Translations under genes and position numbers: made by a program
The notes under the pieces: generated by a model
Databases searched by the model: none
What the model saw: the letters and a program-made list of their open reading frames with translations, nothing else
What the model was told of the DNA's origin: nothing
Part shown: one piece after another, positions 9,050-17,859 of the stretch
Layout: each line of letters begins with the position of its first letter
How positions within the stretch are numbered: the stretch's first letter is position 1
Assembly (NCBI GenBank): GCA_030428565.1
Contig: JAUIDR010000017.1
Coordinates: 1 to 59,838 of the forward strand
Source: Alphaproteobacteria bacterium
GTDB taxonomy: Bacteria > Pseudomonadota > Alphaproteobacteria > UBA7985 > JAUIBT01
Direction of reading: 5' to 3'
DNA: 59,838 bases

Positions 9050-9945
9050 CCGCCCAGCGCCGCGGCCATGCGGCAGTAGCCCAGCACCGGAACTTCTTCA
9101 GCGCGCTGAGTGGGGGCAACGTTTGCAGCTTCGCACAGCGCTTCGGGTGCCAGCGCCAGCCCTTTTAGCGATTGGCGCAGCATCTTGCGCCGCTGGCCAA
9201 AGGCGGCCTGCGAAACCTTTTCCAGAGCCGTCAGCGGCAAATCCAACAAGGGCTGCTTGCGCGGGATAAGCTGCACCACGCTGGAAGTGACCTTGGGCGC
9301 AGGCGTGAAGGCCTCGGGCGGGATATCGAACAGCCGCTCGCAATGGCACAGCCAAGAGGCCAAGACCGCCAAGCGGCCATAGTGCTTATCGCCCTGCTGA
9401 GCGGTGATGCGCAAAGCGACTTCTCGCTGAAACATGAGCGTCATGCTGGCAAAACTGCCGGGCGTCGCGGCCTCGCGCGCCAGCCAAGCGGTCAGCAAGG
9501 TCGTACCAATGTTATAAGGCAGGTTGGCCGCCACATGGCGCGGCGCGCTGGCCAAGCCCGCCAGGTCCAAGGTCGTGGCGTCGCCCTCAATGACCTGCAA
9601 ACGGCCAGGGTAGTGATCCGCGATCTCCGCCAGAGCCGCCAGGCAACGGGCATCTTTTTCAATGGCAAAGACCGGCAGGTCGGTCTCGTGCAACAAGGCC
9701 CGTGTCAAGCCACCAGGACCGGGCCCGATCTCGATCAAGCAACCAGTCGTGTCTTGGTCAGCTGCCCTACTGGCCACCGGCACGTGTCGAGCGATTTTGG
9801 CGGTCAAATTGAGATCGAAAAGGAAATTCTGCCCCAGGCTCTTCTTGGCCATCAGCTCGTGCTGACGCACGACTTGCGATAGGCTCGGCAGGCCGTCAAA
9901 GGCCAAGCGCGTGGGTATGTCCAGATCGCGCGGGGGCCTAGCCAT
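9046..9945 (-). CDS. rsmA: 16S rRNA adenine-1518/1519 dimethyltransferase (KsgA)
   Basis: SAM-dependent enzyme that dimethylates two adjacent adenosines near the 3' end of 16S rRNA, a late step of 30S assembly. The 299 residues show KKSLGQNFLFD at the start of the fold, the SAM-binding EIGPGPGGLTRALL, and the catalytic NLPYNIGTTLL motif. The start overlaps the end of pdxA by 8 bases, so translation is probably coupled. It is the last gene of the lptF-lptG-lptD-surA-pdxA-rsmA string, an arrangement common in proteobacteria. Confidence 0.95.
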   Translation of the reverse strand: MARPPRDLDIPTRLAFDGLPSLSQVVRQHELMAKKSLGQNFLFDLNLTAKIARHVPVASRAADQDTTGCLIEIGPGPGGLTRALLHETDLPVFAIEKDARCLAALAEIADHYPGRLQVIEGDATTLDLAGLASAPRHVAANLPYNIGTTLLTAWLAREAATPGSFASMTLMFQREVALRITAQQGDKHYGRLAVLASWLCHCERLFDIPPEAFTPAPKVTSSVVQLIPRKQPLLDLPLTALEKVSQAAFGQRRKMLRQSLKGLALAPEALCEAANVAPTQRAEEVPVLGYCRMAAALGG

Positions 9946-10948
9946 GGGCCGCCCCTCCAGCGCTGAGTTGGCCCGCCATGCGCAGCGCTGCTAGCAGGCT
10001 GTCGGCGCGTGCGATGCCCTGGCCCGCGATATCCAACGCCGTGCCGTGGTCCGGCGAGGTGCGCACAAAGGGCAGGCCCATGGTGATGTTGACACCTTCA
10101 TCAAAAGCCAGCGTCTTAATCGGGATCAGCGCCTGGTCGTGGGTCATACAGAGCGCAGCATCATAGTTCTGGCGCGCGCGGGCGTGGAACATGGTATCGG
10201 CGGGTAGTGGGCCGCGCAGATCCAGCCCTTCGGCGCGCAAGGCCTCTAGGGTCGGGGCGATCATATCGAGTTCTTCGCGGCCCATCGCGCCTTGCTCACC
10301 GGCGTGCGGATTGAGGCCCGAGACCGCCAGGCGCGGCTGGGCGATGCCCAAGTGATCGCGCAAGTAGGCGTGGGTCACGCGGCAGGCGTGGGCCAGCGTA
10401 TCAGCATCCAACTGCGCGATGGCCTCTTTCAACGATACGTGCAGCGTGACCGGCACGACCCTTAGCTCATCGCAAGCCAGCATCATGACGGTGGGTTGCG
10501 ACAGACCGGCAAGATGACCCAGGTATTCGGTATGGCCCGGAAAACGAAAGCCCGCGTCATAGAGCGCGGCCTTGTTGATGGGGTTGGTGACGACCGCAGC
10601 TGCCTCACCCGCTTGCGTCAAAGCTACCGCGCTTTCGATTGATTGCAGCACGGCAGGCGCATTGGCTGGATCGAGGTGCCCCGGCTCGGCGGCTACAGCC
10701 AAGGGGTGGTGCAGCACCGGCAGGGCCTGGACGAAGGTGGTCGGCGCTTGGCGCGGCGCATCGATCCGCGCGATCGGTACCTCGAGCCCCAGTCGGCGAC
10801 CGGTTTCAGCCAATAGGTCGCCATCGCCGATATAGAAAAATGCCGGCGCTTTGGGATCGCCGCTTAAGGCCTGCCACGCGCGCAGGCTGAGTTCGGGCCC
10901 GACACCCGCCGGATCGCCCATGGTGAGCGCTAAGGCTAGTGTGACCAC
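9938..10948 (-). CDS. pdxA: 4-hydroxythreonine-4-phosphate dehydrogenase
   Basis: NAD-dependent oxidation of 4-phosphohydroxy-L-threonine in the DXP-dependent route to pyridoxal phosphate. Its product is joined with deoxyxylulose phosphate by PdxJ, also in this window at 19.9 kb. The 336 residues show MGDPAGVGPE near the start, the metal-binding histidine region FPGHTEYLG and LNPHAGEQG. The start is a GTG three bases after the surA stop, and the end overlaps rsmA by 8 bases, so it is embedded in the operon. Confidence 0.95.
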   Translation of the reverse strand: MVTLALALTMGDPAGVGPELSLRAWQALSGDPKAPAFFYIGDGDLLAETGRRLGLEVPIARIDAPRQAPTTFVQALPVLHHPLAVAAEPGHLDPANAPAVLQSIESAVALTQAGEAAAVVTNPINKAALYDAGFRFPGHTEYLGHLAGLSQPTVMMLACDELRVVPVTLHVSLKEAIAQLDADTLAHACRVTHAYLRDHLGIAQPRLAVSGLNPHAGEQGAMGREELDMIAPTLEALRAEGLDLRGPLPADTMFHARARQNYDAALCMTHDQALIPIKTLAFDEGVNITMGLPFVRTSPDHGTALDIAGQGIARADSLLAALRMAGQLSAGGAAHG

Positions 10949-10951
10949 CGC

Positions 10952-12382
10952 TCAGCCCTTGACTTCGATGAAGGCTTGGCGGCGCAATTCGCGCAGCAGG
11001 CGCTCGGCATAGCGTTCGGCCTTGGCGGCGATCAGCCGGGTGCGGATTTCGCCTTCTTCCAGCTCTTGCACTTCGTTGCGTTTGTTGCAGACCATAAAGA
11101 TGGACGCCCCGTTGGGCACCGGCAGCACTGGCGAGGCGCGGCCAATCGGCAGTTGGGCTATCACCGATGCCACTTGCGCGGGCAAGGTGGTCACATCGAT
11201 GCCATTCAGGTCGCCCGAGCCCTGGTCGCCGGCTGAAATCATGGCCTCGTTGAAGGCCGCACAGCCCGTCACGCCTTGGGTCACGCGCTGGGCCAGAGCC
11301 AACTTCTGTTGCGCTTCCAAGCTGTTGGTATCGGCGGGCAAGCGCAAGAAGAGCTGCTTGATGTCAAAGACGCTACGGCCTTGCTTCTGTCCGACCGTGC
11401 GTTGATCGCGAACCGCCACCAGATAAACCCCGTCATTGGTCTGAATCGGCTGCGAGATGCCACCTTTGCCCAAAGCCTGAACCGCGGGTGCGATAACCGT
11501 GGGCAGATCGGCGTCAACCAGCCAGCCCAGCGAACCCCCAGCTGCCGCATTCGGGCCTTTGGAATACTGTTTGGCCGCTTGGGTAAAGCGCAACTGGCCC
11601 GCCCCCATGGTCTGGATCAGAGCTTGCGCCTGGGCGACGACCTGTTGTGGGTCTTGCCCGGTGTAGGGCAAATAGATCTGATAGATATCGCGCTCGACTT
11701 GTCCGGCACGCGCCTTTTCGGCCTCGATCTCGGTCTTCAGTTCGTCGCGGTCGATGATTTGGCTGGCCGGAAGGCGCTTAATGACCAACTTTTGCCAGGC
11801 CGAGCGCGCCCGCACCTGCCGCAAGAACGTCACCGGATCGACCCCCGCTTGTCGCAGGCCGCCCAAGAACTGCTCGGGGCTCTGATTGCTCTGCTTGGCC
11901 AGAGCGGTGACGAACTTGTTGACATCCTCGTCGCTGACGACAACGCCCGACTTTTTGGCTTCTTGCAGCTGCAAGGCCTCATCGACCAGCCCGTCTAGCG
12001 CGTCCTGGTAAAGCTCCTGGCGCAGCGCCTCGTTGTAGGGCCGGTTGCTGGTCAGCGCCAAAAAGCGAATGCGCGCGTCCAAATCGACGTTGGTTATGGC
12101 CTCATCGTTGACCACCACGATGGGCGTGATGGCATAGCTGACGCCGCTCGCTTGCTGCGCCAAGGCTGCGCCAGGTGCCAGCAGGCCCAGGGGCGCCACC
12201 AGGCCCAGGGGCGCCACCAGGCCCAGGGGCGCCAGTAGGCCCAGGGGCGCCAGCAGCGCAAAAGCTGGCGCCACAACGAGCCGCGCTAATAATTTGCGCA
12301 CATAGTGCGGCATACCAGCAGCGTGCTTTGTGAGCCTTGCGGGGAATAAGACGATTGAGCGCCGGGTCGGGCGTTCAAGCAT
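10952..12382 (-). CDS. surA: Periplasmic chaperone / peptidyl-prolyl isomerase SurA
   Basis: Periplasmic folding factor for outer membrane proteins, including LptD, whose gene is directly upstream. After the signal region there is a SurA N-terminal chaperone domain (VVVNDEAITNVDLDARI, about residues 90-220), then one parvulin-type PPIase domain (FTQAAKQYSKGPNAAAGGSLG, about 255-355), and a C-terminal segment. The signal peptide is unusual: its hydrophobic core is built from four copies of a six-residue unit of the type LAPLGL/VAPLGL, encoded by an 18-bp tandem repeat. The start at 12382 has AGGA nine bases upstream; an alternative ATG at 12313 would give a more ordinary signal peptide. It is 11 bases downstream of lptD. 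Confidence 0.92.
   Translation of the reverse strand: MLERPTRRSIVLFPARLTKHAAGMPHYVRKLLARLVVAPAFALLAPLGLLAPLGLVAPLGLVAPLGLLAPGAALAQQASGVSYAITPIVVVNDEAITNVDLDARIRFLALTSNRPYNEALRQELYQDALDGLVDEALQLQEAKKSGVVVSDEDVNKFVTALAKQSNQSPEQFLGGLRQAGVDPVTFLRQVRARSAWQKLVIKRLPASQIIDRDELKTEIEAEKARAGQVERDIYQIYLPYTGQDPQQVVAQAQALIQTMGAGQLRFTQAAKQYSKGPNAAAGGSLGWLVDADLPTVIAPAVQALGKGGISQPIQTNDGVYLVAVRDQRTVGQKQGRSVFDIKQLFLRLPADTNSLEAQQKLALAQRVTQGVTGCAAFNEAMISAGDQGSGDLNGIDVTTLPAQVASVIAQLPIGRASPVLPVPNGASIFMVCNKRNEVQELEEGEIRTRLIAAKAERYAERLLRELRRQAFIEVKG
12183..12254 (-). repeat. 18-bp tandem repeat, four copies, in the surA signal peptide
   Basis: Four adjacent 18-base units at 12183-12200, 12201-12218, 12219-12236 and 12237-12254 share the + strand core AGGCCCAGGGGCGCCA and differ only in the last one or two bases. 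They encode repeated hydrophobic hexapeptides (Leu/Val-Ala-Pro-Leu-Gly-Leu). The unit is a multiple of three, so copy-number change would lengthen or shorten the signal peptide without shifting the frame. Confidence 0.95.
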
Positions 12383-12393
12383 GGGCCAAGATC

Positions 12394-14655
12394 CTAAAAG
12401 GTTCGCGAGAAGGTCGAGCCACCCAGGGTGTCCAGCGACAAAGAAAAAGAGATGCGATGATCAATGCTAGAGGCATCGTCAAAGCGATCATAGGAGATGC
12501 CGATTTGAGCGCAAGGATGGCGGTAGCTGACCCCCAGGCCAATTTGCTCCAATCGCCCATCATCAAAGTCATACAGGTTTCTTTGTTGCAGCGTCCAGTT
12601 TTCAAACAGGCCCTGTGAGAAAGTTGTCCGCAATTGATTGGCCGCCGTCCCTTCCGAGCTGTCCGGTTGGAAGTAAAGGTAGGAGCCAGCGATGCCGGTT
12701 CGACCCAACTGCCAATCGAAACTAAGATCGTGCAGATCAAAGCGCGCTTCGTTCGGGTCCAGGCTGAACAGATAGGTGATATTGGCGTCGTCCTTGGGCG
12801 ACAGGCTGACCTTGCCCACGACGTTGCGATAGGACAGATCGCGCCCCAGGCTGTCTTGCACCATATCATCGCCAGCGATGTGCTGGGACTGGCCCAGTTC
12901 GACCTGCGCCAGTTGGCGGTCCGCGTTGAACAGCGCCCATTCCATCCCGTAGTTGAAGCGCAAACCGGTATCAACGACATCGCTGCCCGCCGAACGATTG
13001 GCTCGGTCATAGTTTGTCACGTCGATGTTGATGCCAATACTGTCCTCATTGGGCATGGTGCCGTACTGGTCTTCGAACAGGCTGGTGGTCAGCGAGGCTT
13101 TGGGCGTCAGATACTGCGTATATTTGGGGCCTTGGCGCATCAGCGGGTAGGCGGCGGCAACCTCAGCGTAAGGCACGATACGATAACCGCTCTCGCCTGG
13201 CATGGCGGCACTGGCATCCTCGGTGGCGTAGTAATCAAATTGCCCGGCGATGGTCGCCTGCCAATCTAGCCCGAACTCGGTCTCAATCGGCATAACTAAG
13301 GCGGGGCGCAGCGAGGCCCGTAAAGAATCGCGACCCTCGGGACGGAAGATGCCACGAAGATCGGCCGCCGCTTCAATGTACGTCTGGCCCAGGACCGGTC
13401 CCGAATCATAGTTGTACTGAACCAAGCTCAAGGCTGGCAGCACCTCTTCGTTTATGGAGGCACGACCGGCTTGCACTTTCTGGGCCTTGAGCTGGCTGTA
13501 AGAACGCTCGTGGAAGCCCTCCAAGTGGACCTGTGATTCTAGAACGCTTGAATTGTCGATATTGAATTCATTGAGATAATCGGGGCTGGAGAAAATCTGC
13601 CCGTTGCCCGTCAGCCGCCATTCGCGCGCAAGGTCCAAGGAGATATCGCCCGCCAGAGTGCCCTCGAAAAAGCCCGCGTCGCCAGTGAGCATATCATCAT
13701 GGCTAGGCATGAAGCTGGGCAGCATAGAGCCCTGCCCTTCAAGACCAATCGTTCCAATTGACAGCGCCTGATTGTAGTCAAAAGCCAGCGAGAGCCCGGC
13801 GAGGGCGTGCAGTTTAGGCGTCAGCGTCAGATCCTTTTGCCCGTCGATCGCCCAGAAATAGCTCGCCTCGGGCGACAGGCCTATCAGGTTGTTGCCGTCA
13901 ATACCCGATCCAATCCAGCCCGACATGCGCTCAACACGCGGATCAGCCTGGCGGAAGTAGGGCAGATAGAGCACCGGTACGCCATAGATATCAAAATAGA
14001 CATCGCGATAGAAGATTTGCTGCTCTTCTTCATCCAGCATGACCTGATTGGCGCGCAGTTGCCAAAGCAGCGGCTTACTAGGGTCATCTTCACAGGCCGG
14101 ACAAGCCGAATAGACCCCGCGTTGCAGGCTATAGGTTTGACCGTCGCGCGCGACCCGGCTAGCTGCCAGGCGGCCTTGATTGGTCAATTCCAGATAAAAG
14201 TCTTTGACCTCGCCAGCGGTAAAGCGGTTGGTCAGATTGACCGATTCGGCGATAATTTCTTCGCCCTCATTGGTCACGGCATAGACACCGCCGGTGGCAA
14301 TGATCGTCTCAGAGTCTTGATAGTAAATAATTTCTTCAGCGCGTAGGTGTTGCTTGCCAGAAAAGATTTCAACGTTGCCCGTAGCTCTGATGATGTTGTT
14401 GTCATCGTCATAGACGATCTCGTCGGCCGCAATAAAGATCTGTTCGCCGTTGAATTCAAAGCTGCGGGTGATGTCGCGCTCTAATGCGGGCTGCGCCAGG
14501 CTAGGCCCCGAGAATGACAGCAGGGCGGCCGCGCTCACTAAGGCCAGCATTAATATCATCGGCGCGCCAAGGCGTGTCCAAGCGGCCAGAAGACCCCTCG
14601 ACCATCGCTCAAATACTTTGCGCGCCTTAGCGCTAAATTCGCTTGCAAGACCCAT
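12394..14655 (-). CDS. lptD: LPS assembly outer membrane protein LptD
   Basis: Outer-membrane beta-barrel that, with LptE, inserts lipopolysaccharide into the outer leaflet. The 753 residues comprise a basic N-terminus and hydrophobic signal segment (MILMLALVSAAALLSFSG), an OstA/LptA-like periplasmic domain (DEIVYDDDNNIIRATGNVEI), and a long C-terminal barrel with alternating beta pattern ending in aromatic residue F, typical of BAM substrates. Two cysteines occur in the SACPACEDD segment. It lies between lptG (about 370 bases upstream, with a repeat cluster in the gap) and surA (11 bases downstream). Confidence 0.94.
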   Translation of the reverse strand: MGLASEFSAKARKVFERWSRGLLAAWTRLGAPMILMLALVSAAALLSFSGPSLAQPALERDITRSFEFNGEQIFIAADEIVYDDDNNIIRATGNVEIFSGKQHLRAEEIIYYQDSETIIATGGVYAVTNEGEEIIAESVNLTNRFTAGEVKDFYLELTNQGRLAASRVARDGQTYSLQRGVYSACPACEDDPSKPLLWQLRANQVMLDEEEQQIFYRDVYFDIYGVPVLYLPYFRQADPRVERMSGWIGSGIDGNNLIGLSPEASYFWAIDGQKDLTLTPKLHALAGLSLAFDYNQALSIGTIGLEGQGSMLPSFMPSHDDMLTGDAGFFEGTLAGDISLDLAREWRLTGNGQIFSSPDYLNEFNIDNSSVLESQVHLEGFHERSYSQLKAQKVQAGRASINEEVLPALSLVQYNYDSGPVLGQTYIEAAADLRGIFRPEGRDSLRASLRPALVMPIETEFGLDWQATIAGQFDYYATEDASAAMPGESGYRIVPYAEVAAAYPLMRQGPKYTQYLTPKASLTTSLFEDQYGTMPNEDSIGINIDVTNYDRANRSAGSDVVDTGLRFNYGMEWALFNADRQLAQVELGQSQHIAGDDMVQDSLGRDLSYRNVVGKVSLSPKDDANITYLFSLDPNEARFDLHDLSFDWQLGRTGIAGSYLYFQPDSSEGTAANQLRTTFSQGLFENWTLQQRNLYDFDDGRLEQIGLGVSYRHPCAQIGISYDRFDDASSIDHRISFSLSLDTLGGSTFSRTF

Positions 14656-14785
14656 GTGCGGCTAAAAATTCAATCAATTCAAAATCCCAAGCTTGGACTG
14701 ACACACAAGCGAGGCGCAAATGTGTAAGCCTTAGGCCTGGATAGGGGCAATTGCTCGCTGCCTAAGTCGGAGGTTAGGTGGGCAC

Positions 14786-15027
14786 GGGTTTTGCTTGGAT
14801 ACTAGCCGCAAAGCCACCGTCGCTGCGCTCGGGTTTTGCTGGGTCAAGCCGCGTCGCTCCGAACCTTGCCATAGCCAGGCCGGTCCTGCGTGGTCCCCGC
14901 GAGCCCAGTCATCGACCTCTGCTGCGGCGCGGCGCCAAAAAATAGGCCCGCAAAGCCACCGTCGCTACGCTCGGGTTTTGCTTGGATACCAGCCGCAAAG
15001 CCACCGTCGCTACGCTCGGGTTTTGCT
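14786..15027. repeat. REP-like intergenic repeat cluster between lptG and lptD
   Basis: A 35-base element beginning CCGCAAAGCCACCGTCGCT and ending CGGGTTTTGCT occurs at 14806-14840, 14948-14982 and 14993-15027. A partial copy (GGGTTTTGCTTGGATA) starts at 14786. The last two full copies are spaced by exactly 45 bases and are identical; the first differs at one base. Within the element GCAAAGCC can pair with GGTTTTGC, giving a hairpin of about eight pairs including one G-T. The last copy abuts the lptG stop codon. Confidence 0.85.
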
Positions 15028-16373
15028 TAGCCATCCTCGCTGGATAGCAAATACACCGTACAAGCGAAAAACAGCAACGCCGCCGGGGCCCAAATCGCAA
15101 CAGCGGCTGGCAACAGCCCGGTCGCACCGAAAGCCACGGTCATCGAACGGCCAAAATAAGCCAAGAGCCCCGCAACCACACCCGCCGCCATCAGCAGAGC
15201 CGCGCCGCCTTTGCGCTGGAGACGCAGCGAGAAGCAGGCCGCCAAAAGAGCCAGCGCCATATAGTAGAGCGGCAAGGACAAGAGCCGATGCCACTGCGTG
15301 TCATAGCCACGGGTGCGAAAGCCCATGCGCGCAGCCTCTTGGGTATAGCTCGGCAACTCATAGATACTGAGCGCATCGGGCGGCGCAAAGGAAGGGATAA
15401 AGCGGTCCAAATCCACCGACAGGTTCAGCACAAGCTGATCATGAAAGGCCAGCGGGCTATCGGGGCGCATCTCCCAAACGTCTTTCAGCACCAATTGCAC
15501 CGCCTGGATGGTCATGGTCTTGGCCTCATAGCGCACTTCAAATTGGTTCTGACCATCAAAGCGCATCAGCGCCGCATTGCGATAACGTGTCGGTGTCTTG
15601 GTCTGGCGGCCAATCTTGATCGCCATGAAGCCATTGGGCAGTTTTTGGGCATACCAGCCCTTCGCATCGCTCGCGTTGCCAATCTCGGCGCTAATCCTAA
15701 GCTGGTACCGCTCGAACAAATCATCGGCCAAGGTCTGATTGAGGTGCTTGGCCATCGGATCCCAGACCAGCATCATAATCAGCCCCGTAAACAAGCTGAG
15801 CGTCACAAAGGGCCGTAAGAAGCGCCAAGCCGATACCCCAGCCGAACGCATAACCACCAGCTCTAAGCTGCGGGTGTTGCGCGACAGCACCACCATGCAA
15901 GCCAAGAACAGCGCAAAGGGCAGCACCTCGCGCGCCAAGAAAGGCAAGCGCATTACGGAAATATATAGGATCTCTATCTGCGCAAGATCGACGTAGGAGA
16001 AACGATCGAGGCCCGCCATGTAGTCGATCAAGAAGACAAAACCGACAAAGCCCGCGAGCAGGCCCAAGAACCAGGCGACCAACTGACGGCGCAAATATCC
16101 GTAAAGCGCCATGGGCGAACCCGAGCCTTTGATCAAGGCGCTGGTCGCGTTCTTGGTCGCTTGCAAAAGCTGGGCTTCACCATGATCGCCGCCAACACTA
16201 GCGCTCTGGCTGGCGCGTTCGACGGCCCCGCTCGTGTCGTCACCAGCCTTATCGTTCTGGGTCTCGGCTGCAGTGGCCATTTTTGCAGTGGCCATTTTTG
16301 CATGGGCCTTTGCTGCTTTGGCCTTTTCTTCTTTAGCGGCCCCCCAAAACCGCAACGGGCTCAAACTAAGCAT
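15027..16373 (-). CDS. lptG: LPS export ABC transporter permease LptG
   Basis: Inner-membrane permease that with LptF and the LptB ATPase extracts LPS into the Lpt bridge. The YjgP/YjgQ fold is clear: three N-terminal membrane segments, a periplasmic beta-jellyroll, and three C-terminal segments (LLSLPLYYMALALLAACFSL onward). The family core begins at MALYGYLRRQLVAWF (residue 88). The preceding 87 residues form an unusual cytosolic extension rich in Ala, Lys and Glu that includes a duplicated AKMAT unit. The ATG at 16373 overlaps the lptF stop by 8 bases and has GAGGG upstream, which favours the long form; a start at 16112 would remove the extension. Confidence 0.9.
   Translation of the reverse strand: MLSLSPLRFWGAAKEEKAKAAKAHAKMATAKMATAAETQNDKAGDDTSGAVERASQSASVGGDHGEAQLLQATKNATSALIKGSGSPMALYGYLRRQLVAWFLGLLAGFVGFVFLIDYMAGLDRFSYVDLAQIEILYISVMRLPFLAREVLPFALFLACMVVLSRNTRSLELVVMRSAGVSAWRFLRPFVTLSLFTGLIMMLVWDPMAKHLNQTLADDLFERYQLRISAEIGNASDAKGWYAQKLPNGFMAIKIGRQTKTPTRYRNAALMRFDGQNQFEVRYEAKTMTIQAVQLVLKDVWEMRPDSPLAFHDQLVLNLSVDLDRFIPSFAPPDALSIYELPSYTQEAARMGFRTRGYDTQWHRLLSLPLYYMALALLAACFSLRLQRKGGAALLMAAGVVAGLLAYFGRSMTVAFGATGLLPAAVAIWAPAALLFFACTVYLLSSEDG
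16270..16299 (-). repeat. 15-bp tandem duplication in the lptG N-terminal extension
   Basis: Two perfect copies of GCAGTGGCCATTTTT (+ strand) at 16270-16284 and 16285-16299, followed by a degenerate third copy. In the protein this reads as a repeated AKMAT pentapeptide. The frame is preserved. Confidence 0.9.
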
Positions 16374-17559
16374 GGCGTGAGGCCCTCAACGACAAGAACC
16401 AGGCCCTAAGGTTCATAAGCTGCCAAAACAGCAGCGCCAAGACAAATGGCATCAGCTCAGCCAGCACCAACAAGGGCGCAGCAGCGGTGCTCTCGGAAGC
16501 CAGGGATTTGGCACTAAAGCGCAGCACTTCGACCCCCACCAAGCTGCCGACCGCTACCAGGGTCTGCGTCGATGTCCCGCGCCGACCTTGCTGGGCTTGA
16601 TTGATGATCGACAGGGCCAACAGAGCATAACCCAGCGGCAAGAGCGGCGTGGTAAAGCGATCAATCAGTTCGGCGATATAGGCCGTTGTGTATTTGGGCG
16701 TGGTCTTGTTGCGTAAGGCCGAAATCAACTCAGTGACAAACAGCTCGCGCGGCTTGACGTAGGGTAGATCGGTATAAGAACGATCCGGGGTATAGGTATA
16801 AACGTGGCGATCAAAATTCAGCAGGCTTGAGGGGCGGTCTTTTTCACGCTGCTCAAAACGCGTGGCGCCCTTTAAGACAATCGCAAAATTTCCGTCCCGT
16901 TCTTCCAGACGCGCTTCATCGGCGGTCACTGTCATGGGGTGATCGCGATCCCGGCGATCGTGCATGATGAACCCGCGATAGACCGAGCCTTGCGCTTTTT
17001 CACGGATATAAAGCGTGATGCCCTGGACGGGGCTAAAGAACACGCCTTCCCGGATGGCTGAGGGTGTCAGCGCGAACACCAGCTCGTTCTTGGTATCACG
17101 GAAGGCCCGGTTGACGCGCGGCATGAGGTTGGTGACCAGTAGGACCATCACCAAGCCCCCGACAAGGCCCAAGTAGATCGCTGGTCGGCCCAAAGAGAAT
17201 TGACTAACCCCGCAAGATTGCATGACCACCGTTTCGGTATCATTGCGCAACCGCGAATAGACCACCATGATCGCCAGATAGAGCGTGATCGGTAGGACCA
17301 GCCAGACCGCCACGGGCACACCGAAGGAGACGAATTTCAGCAAGACCCAAATCGACATATTATCGTTGATGACTTTGGCCAAGAAATTCAACGAATTGAC
17401 CATAGCCGCCAAGAACACCAAGCCCGTAATCAGACCGATCCAGAAGGGGGCCAAGAGCCAAAGAATATAACGGTGAAGAGACAGCAAAGGCAGGCGCTCT
17501 AGACAGACAAAAAAGGGCGTAGCCTTGCGAGGCAACGACGGGTGGTGAACAGGGGCCAA
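16366..17559 (-). CDS. lptF: LPS export ABC transporter permease LptF
   Basis: Second inner-membrane permease of the LptB2FG complex. The family pattern is clear: LHRYILWLLAPFWIGLI as first membrane segment, LPITLYLAIMVVYSRLRNDTETVVMQSCGVS as the coupling region facing the ATPase, a periplasmic jellyroll, and membrane segments at the C-terminus. The longest frame starts at 17559 and adds about 28 residues before the family start; a TTG about 27 codons in (before LSLHRYILW) is an alternative, so the start is uncertain. It is the first gene of the lptF-lptG-lptD-surA-pdxA-rsmA string. Confidence 0.92.
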   Translation of the reverse strand: MAPVHHPSLPRKATPFFVCLERLPLLSLHRYILWLLAPFWIGLITGLVFLAAMVNSLNFLAKVINDNMSIWVLLKFVSFGVPVAVWLVLPITLYLAIMVVYSRLRNDTETVVMQSCGVSQFSLGRPAIYLGLVGGLVMVLLVTNLMPRVNRAFRDTKNELVFALTPSAIREGVFFSPVQGITLYIREKAQGSVYRGFIMHDRRDRDHPMTVTADEARLEERDGNFAIVLKGATRFEQREKDRPSSLLNFDRHVYTYTPDRSYTDLPYVKPRELFVTELISALRNKTTPKYTTAYIAELIDRFTTPLLPLGYALLALSIINQAQQGRRGTSTQTLVAVGSLVGVEVLRFSAKSLASESTAAAPLLVLAELMPFVLALLFWQLMNLRAWFLSLRASRHA

Positions 17560-17859
17560 CCGGGCGACAGCAGGCCCAAGCGATACCGACCACTGGCTTT
17601 GTAACAGGCCAGTGTGGCGAAAATCAAACCTTTGCAGCCCGCGCCGGACCCTCGTCGTTCATCGCCGCTTGGCTCGTACCCCCAAGTCGGAACAAAAAAA
17701 GGGCCCGAGTCCCGACGTTGCCGCCAGAGCCCGAACCCCAAAAAGGAGACGCCTTTGGTGAAGAGCCCCCGAAGGGTCCGCCATCAAAGACAGGAGCAAA
17801 GAGAAGAGAAGGACGGGATAACCGCGCGCCCCACGCGGATCAGGTTGCGTTAGGGCGGC
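17560..17859. other. Intergenic region between lptF and the SQR-like gene
   Basis: Exactly 300 bases without a supported gene. It should hold the lptF promoter on the minus strand and the 3' end of the unit at 17860. A Lys/Arg-rich open frame on the plus strand (17614-17853) looks like a GC-driven shadow. No clear terminator or operator was seen. Confidence 0.4.

Noticed and set aside
9172-11998. Long plus-strand frames opposite rsmA and surA (9172-9882, 11276-11998)
   Set aside because: They are antisense shadows of clear family members; no ribosome binding site or recognisable motif.
17614-17853. Basic 79-codon frame in the lptF upstream gap
   Set aside because: No supporting ribosome binding site or family; composition is explained by the proline- and arginine-rich bias of GC-rich non-coding DNA.
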